From Fasciola hepatica (taxonomy: Eukaryota > Platyhelminthes > Trematoda > Plagiorchiida > Fasciolidae), in contig CANUEZ040000104.1 in the NCBI GenBank assembly GCA_948099385.1, forward strand, positions 437,001 through 501,000: a stretch of DNA of 64,000 nt, in the 5' to 3' direction. The position numbers and the translations under genes were made by a program. Every line of letters begins with the position of its first letter. The stretch's first letter is position 1. This document shows positions 59,387-64,000 of the stretch, piece by piece. Under the pieces are notes generated by a model. The model did not search any database, was not told the origin of the DNA, and saw only the letters and a program-made list of their open reading frames with translations.

Positions 59387-59439
<53 letters not shown>
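59387..59439. repeat. (TA)n microsatellite, left of foldback element
   Basis: About 53 bp. After a 14-bp interruption, ATATATA resumes up to the foldback element. Confidence 0.95.
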
Positions 59440-59442
<3 letters not shown>

Positions 59443-59462
59443 CACGTGTGCACATATATATA

Positions 59463-59662
59463 CCCAAGCAGCACGACCGTCACCTGAGCGTCACCTGAAC
59501 GTCACCTGAGTGTCCCCTGGCCGTCCCCTGAGTGTCCTCCGACCGTCACCTGAGTGTCCCCTTTGAAACAAAAAAGGGACACTCAGGTGACGGTCAGGGG
59601 ACACTCAGGTGACGGTCAGGGACACTCAGGTGACGGTCGAGTGTCCCCTTATGCTGCCTGGG
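59463..59662. mobile_element. Foldback element, 200 bp, inserted in a (TA)n tract
   Basis: Ends CCCAAGCAGCA and TGCTGCCTGGG form an 11-bp terminal inverted repeat with one mismatch, flanked on both sides by TATATA, so a TA target duplication is possible. Each arm is a tandem array of a roughly 20-22 bp unit (CCGTCACCTGAGTGTCCCCT), forward on the left and reverse-complemented on the right, joined by TTTGAAACAAAAAA. The single strand could fold into a long G+C-rich hairpin. It encodes nothing. Resembles a MITE/foldback transposon, though a locally expanded palindromic satellite is an alternative. Confidence 0.85.
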
Positions 59663-59681
59663 TATATATACACATATTTAC

Positions 59682-59686
<5 letters not shown>

Positions 59687-59723
<37 letters not shown>
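59687..59723. repeat. (TA)n microsatellite, right of foldback element
   Basis: About 37 bp. Together with the left tract it looks like one microsatellite split by the foldback insertion. Confidence 0.95.
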
Positions 59724-59725
<2 letters not shown>

Positions 59726-60029
59726 GGAATACACCAGACCTATCTACATTATTTAGGTATGCAAATACAATTGGAGCTCATTCCGTCTTATGATCAATTT
59801 AGCTGTATAGCTCCCCGTTTTGCTGTACAGTTCCCACTTCTTGGTATCGGTTACCGTGGGCTGTATCTTTGTACAAATTAATGTACTTTGACCAAAAATG
59901 GCAACTAAGTTATCGCGCACCCGCTCATAGCGTCGCCAAATGTTTAAATAACGCGCTGTTGAACCACAGAACGCTAACTGCCAGTTATTGCGCATGTTTG
60001 AAAGATGTGCCAAAAGTAGCGTTTTCCCG

Positions 60030-62302
60030 CGCCCGGATGTTTGGTTCATACCGTAACAACACCCTATATCTGTTGTTCAAGATTGGTTTATCTGATGTTT
60101 CAGCCAGTACGCTCGACCTCTTTCCAGGAAGTGACCACAGAATGGTGTCCTGCGTCTTCGCGGTTCCGCAAGCTTTCAATAAATCCCACCCACCCAATCG
60201 TTTCTCTTCAGCAGTCAACTGGGACAATCTTATCTGCACGCTTCGTTCGTTAGACTGGGACGACTTCTTCCCGCAAAGCGACCCCCAGCTGGCTGCTGAT
60301 TCACTATATTCTAACCTATCATACTTGCTGTCCAAAATCACTACAACTCGTATCATATCAAACCGAGCTCGTAGTTCAGTCCTGAGCCGAATGCAAAACA
60401 AATATCTGAAGCTCCAGAAGGTGTATCACAACAGTAGTGACTTATCGTCATTCTTGCAGCTCCAACGTCTCTCGTTAGCAATCAGAATTAAGTCTGACGA
60501 TATGCTCAAAAAACAAGAAGTATCGGCCTTGCAATGCCATGATACTTCCTCAAAGTTGGCACGCCTAATGAAGAACAAAAATCAGAGCAAACCGGCAGGT
60601 ATCCCCTCTCTCATTTTGGAAAATAACGATCACATTACCTCACCTGTAGCAATAGCCGAGGCACTTAATTGTTACTTTGCTGCATCCATGACTACGGACC
60701 CTCTTAGTTTACCCCCATGCATAGAACCTGTCACCGAGCACTTGCTGTCTGATTTAGAATTTACTTCAAAGGAGGTGACCAACCAGATTACTCGTGTCCG
60801 GAAGTCCTCACACCTTGGCCATGATGGTGTTCCACCGACACTTCTACGTCTTGGAGGAACTGATATCGCAGCCCTACTATTGAAGGTCTACAATCTATCC
60901 ATCAAGTTTGGCATATTTCCTTCACAACCGAAGACTGCGGTCATCATCCTAATCCATAAGAAAGGACCAATACATGACCCCTTCAATTACCGCCCTATCA
61001 ACCACACTCCAATTGCTTCTAGGTTGATGGAACGCCTCATCAAACAGCGGATGTCCGACTTCCTATTGTCCCATAACATCATCCATAGTGGGCAGCATGG
61101 CTTTTTAAAGTCACGTTCATGCATCACTTGCCAATACGACTCTTTTAACCTCATAACGGCGGCCGCCGACAACAGTAAATCCATCATCATTATATACCTT
61201 GATATGACAAAAGCGTTCGACCGCGTCCCTCACGCTTTATTACTAACCAAACTCAAAGCTCACGGCTTTTCCGGTTCACTCACAAGTGGTTTCCATTGAT
61301 GGGTGTTTCTCACAGCCTGCTCCAGTCACTAGTGGAGTTATACAAGGCAGTGTACTCGGTCCTTTACTTTTTCTCATCTACATAAATGATATATTTCCCA
61401 TCTTGCACCATGGCACCCCATTCCCCTTTGCTGATGACGTTAAGATTGTCTATGAGTTTCCTCGTCAGAACCTCAACATTATGCTAGATGAAATCTCTAG
61501 TGACCTAAAGCGACTCGGGGATTGGTGCAATTCATGGAGTATGGACTTCTCGACCTCGAAGAGCTGCTACACAACATTCAGATGTCAAGTGGCCCCCGGA
61601 ACCCTGCTTATCCACGACCTACCCATCTCGTACAGCCCTTTAGTTCGAAACCTTGGTCTTCATTATTCTTGCAGCTTTAGGTTTTCTGAGTATGTTCCGC
61701 TCCAGATTGCAAAGACGAGAAGAACCATTGGTCTCATCTCCATAACCTTTCGGCTGAATGATTGCAAACTGCTCACTTACACGTCTTACGCCAGGCCTCT
61801 CCTTGAATACTGTCCTATTATCTTCACCAACATGACGAAATCCGACCGCATTTCTCTGGAGTCCGTGCAACGTCAGTTCACCAAACAATAAGTGGGATTT
61901 TCCTCCAGTTTGTGTTACAAGGATCGATGCATCCTACTCAGTCTTGACCCTCTATGGCTGCGTCGCATGAAGCTCAATTTATGCTTCCTGTTTAAGCTGT
62001 ACCACCGTACGGCCTTTTCGTGTACTGAACCCATTCGTCTCACTCCCTCCACGAATTATGCCCTACGCCATCGGTCATTGCAGTTCCCTATTCCTAGATC
62101 AAAATTAGCGTTAAGATCTAACTTCTTCCTTATAAAATACTCAAAGTTATGGAATAAACTCCCGCTAAACACCTGCGAGAGTGTCTCAATTTCCCAGTTC
62201 AGAGGCTCGCTGAATCACTTCTTGACTGTTTCCAATATGATCCTTCTTACCAGGCAGACCGTCACCGAAGAGGTGGCCTACGGAAACGGGCTTGATTACT
62301 AA
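60030..62302 (+). mobile_element. 5'-truncated CR1-like LINE, RT ORF with two lesions
   Basis: Begins with the tail of an endonuclease (GSDHRMVSCVF, about 60,130, holding the SDH). A long open RT frame follows: HKKGPIHDPFNYRPINHTPI (60,960), SGQHGFLKSRSC (61,090), motif A YLDMTKAFDRVP (about 61,197). Near 61,285 about ten codons are missing and the frame shifts. The RT then resumes with motif B TSGVIQGSVLGPLLFLIYIN and motif C PFADDVKIV (61,420-61,443; FADD form). An in-frame TAA at 61,889 interrupts the thumb, and the frame continues to 62,302. The C-terminal RSNFFLIKYSKLWNKLP block is typical of CR1-group LINEs. It differs in family from 46,250-46,900. Confidence 0.88.
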
Positions 62303-64000
62303 GATTATTGCACCAGAACTTTCATTTCTCGCCCGATGACAAACGCTAGTGCAACTATTTCTTCTTACGTTATATTGCATACAATCTATACTACGGTAGC
62401 TACAGTTTGCTGACTTTTGTAACCATGTGCTTTATAACGTTCGTTGTCTTACTCCGTGTGTTTGCATAGTCCCACTCTGCATTTTCCCAGCCCATGCTAG
62501 CGAAACCCCTGATGTCAACGGCACCCATACCATAGCGTCGTCCGAACGTGGGGAAAACAGACCACCCCCAGCAGTTGCGAAAAAAAGGCAATTGCGCATA
62601 AAATTACGATCGGGCGGAAGGGCTATGGAAAGTTCCTATATGGGCTCAACCACCCCTCCGTTAGGAAAAAAACAGCGAAAAAAGAACAGTGGAAACAAAA
62701 AAAGTCCCCGTGGGATCGATTCGATCTCCAAATACCACTGACATGGGGCTGTGAAGGAATTGGGCAACCTTCATCTATGGGTATGTCTCCCATCAGCTCA
62801 GACCTGATCCTGCGAAAGGGGAAACCCCACATCGCCCTTGTTCGCTCGACAAGCTTTTGGTTTTTCACGCACGAGACTGACTGGGGTGACAGTGCAGTGG
62901 ACTCTCCACAAACGTTTACCCACCCCCCGCTCTAAGTTTCAACCACCCCATACCCCTCCTAAGCGCACCTAGCATGCATGTTGACGTCAAATACAATTGC
63001 TACCATAGCCCCGACTTTCAACCCATTGACCTGGACAGCGTGTAGACGTACCTGACAAATAACGGCAGCCATGATGAAGCCCGGAAAAGGAGAAATAGAG
63101 AAAAGGACATAATGGAAACCGGTCACCTTTTCCGTCCATACCCCCCCCCCCCCCATCTTCCGTCATTTTTCTCAGAAAGCGGCCTTCTCGATGTCCTAGC
63201 ATCCAAGCCACGTTTAGGTTTACAACCCTACCTAACAGTAACCACAGCCTCCTGTCAACTACAATCACTACCGCAGCCTGGACTTTAGGCCCACTGACAT
63301 GGATAACATATGGAGGCAACAAATGGCAAACACCTGCCTCACTTGAGTCTACAAAAAATGAACACGGGGAACTGTTCATATTTTTCCATTCCCTACTAAC
63401 TATCTCTCCTCACTCTTATAACAAATACGATATTCAAGCCACTACCAAGTCGTGGAATTTCCCTGCTCATATTCAAATTAAATCTTAGTAGGCCGACACT
63501 ACCGAGTAGGAGCACAGACCAACATACGTCCACGTTTCTGTGCATGATAACAATTTTCTCTAGCGCATCATCACCGATGCCCTAGTGGTCCTTTCTGCAT
63601 TCTTATTTAATTGCTCTTCAGAACTTCTAATTGCGTGCAAACCATTTATCCTTTGAAATGTAGCCGCAGCAGCCCGCCCGGTTTACGCTATCTTGCAAGC
63701 CTGAAGTAGTACTTATCAACCCTAAGTTATTTAAACCCTCGAATTTAAACCCAGACCAAAATATGAAATGTGCCACCGACCGTTCATATAAACCCAACCA
63801 GTTCATTATTAACTGTCGCCATTTATTACCATCACTCAACTGGAACCACGTCCACGCTGCTAACATCACTTATTTCAGGTTTGTCGTCGTCCACTCTCTC
63901 GGGCTCCACTTTCAGTGACTAAGGTCCACACCTCGACCCGTACCGACAGAGACCTAAACAGAATCTTTTATACCAAACGGCATTGCAATCGAGCCACACG
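62303..64000. other. LINE 3' flank and unassigned sequence
   Basis: The first stretch is the LINE 3' side; no terminal poly(A) or short tandem tail was recognised. A 104-codon plus frame (62,427-62,741) is Lys/Arg-rich and, with a frame near 62,790-62,920 (contains LILRKGKPHIALVRS), might be an old ORF1-like piece, but no motif confirms this. A C14 run lies at 63,141-63,154. The region is G+C-richer than the window average. Confidence 0.35.

Noticed and set aside
60041..60401. Frames on both strands inside the LINE (70 and 138 codons)
   Set aside because: Shadows of the CR1-like RT frame.
62427..62741. 104-codon Lys/Arg-rich plus-strand frame after the LINE
   Set aside because: Considered as a LINE ORF1 or gag piece, but it lacks zinc knuckles, coiled coil or other motifs; left as unassigned sequence.

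Overview
The window looks like a non-coding, transposon-rich stretch of an animal nuclear genome, most likely a flatworm (trematode-like). It is about 40% G+C and has no run of prokaryotic-style genes, no rRNA and no recognisable tRNA. Its recognisable content is a metazoan repeat mix: an RTE-like LINE endonuclease, CR1-like LINE reverse transcriptases, two Penelope-like (PLE) GIY-YIG fragments, a decayed Ty3/Gypsy element, a MULE transposase of the SWIM-finger type, and long (TA)n tracts. The flatworm assignment rests on resemblance of these families as remembered, not on a search.

Layout. 1-918 (minus): end of an RTE-type LINE endonuclease running off the left edge. About 1-26 kb: mostly unrecognised sequence with (TA)n tracts at 8.85 and 9.8 kb, an AGT-triplet-rich locus at 14.4-15.0 kb, two weak dispersed repeats, and a few possible exons of unidentified host genes. 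26.1-26.8 kb (minus): a weak LINE RT remnant. 27.3-31.2 kb (minus): a Ty3/Gypsy relic with gag, protease, RT, RNase H and integrase in canonical order, full of stops and frameshifts. 31,745-32,395: a complete, apparently very young TRIM-like element (identical 167-bp LTRs, PBS, polypurine tract, 4-bp target duplication). 36-38 kb and 49-51.4 kb: possible plus-strand exons. 41.1-41.5 and 44.4-45.1 kb (minus): two different PLE C-termini. 46.25-46.9 kb: a CR1-like RT fragment.

The right end (54-62.3 kb) is the densest. It holds three copies of a roughly 200-430 bp repeat, two of them forming an inverted dimer. A MULE transposase pseudogene with the D, D and E positions and the SWIM finger still readable follows. 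Then comes a 200-bp foldback element, built of about 20-bp units on both arms, inserted into a (TA)n tract. Last is a 5'-truncated CR1-like LINE whose RT is broken only by one frameshift/deletion and one stop. A diverged relative of the foldback element sits inside the repeat block at 55.4 kb.

No complete host gene can be defended. Candidate exons are offered because each has an open frame and plausible splice sites, but at this base composition many open frames of 60-130 codons arise by chance, so they carry low confidence. The most interesting items are the TRIM-like element (with an intron-like segment and a YY1-like motif in each LTR) and the foldback family.
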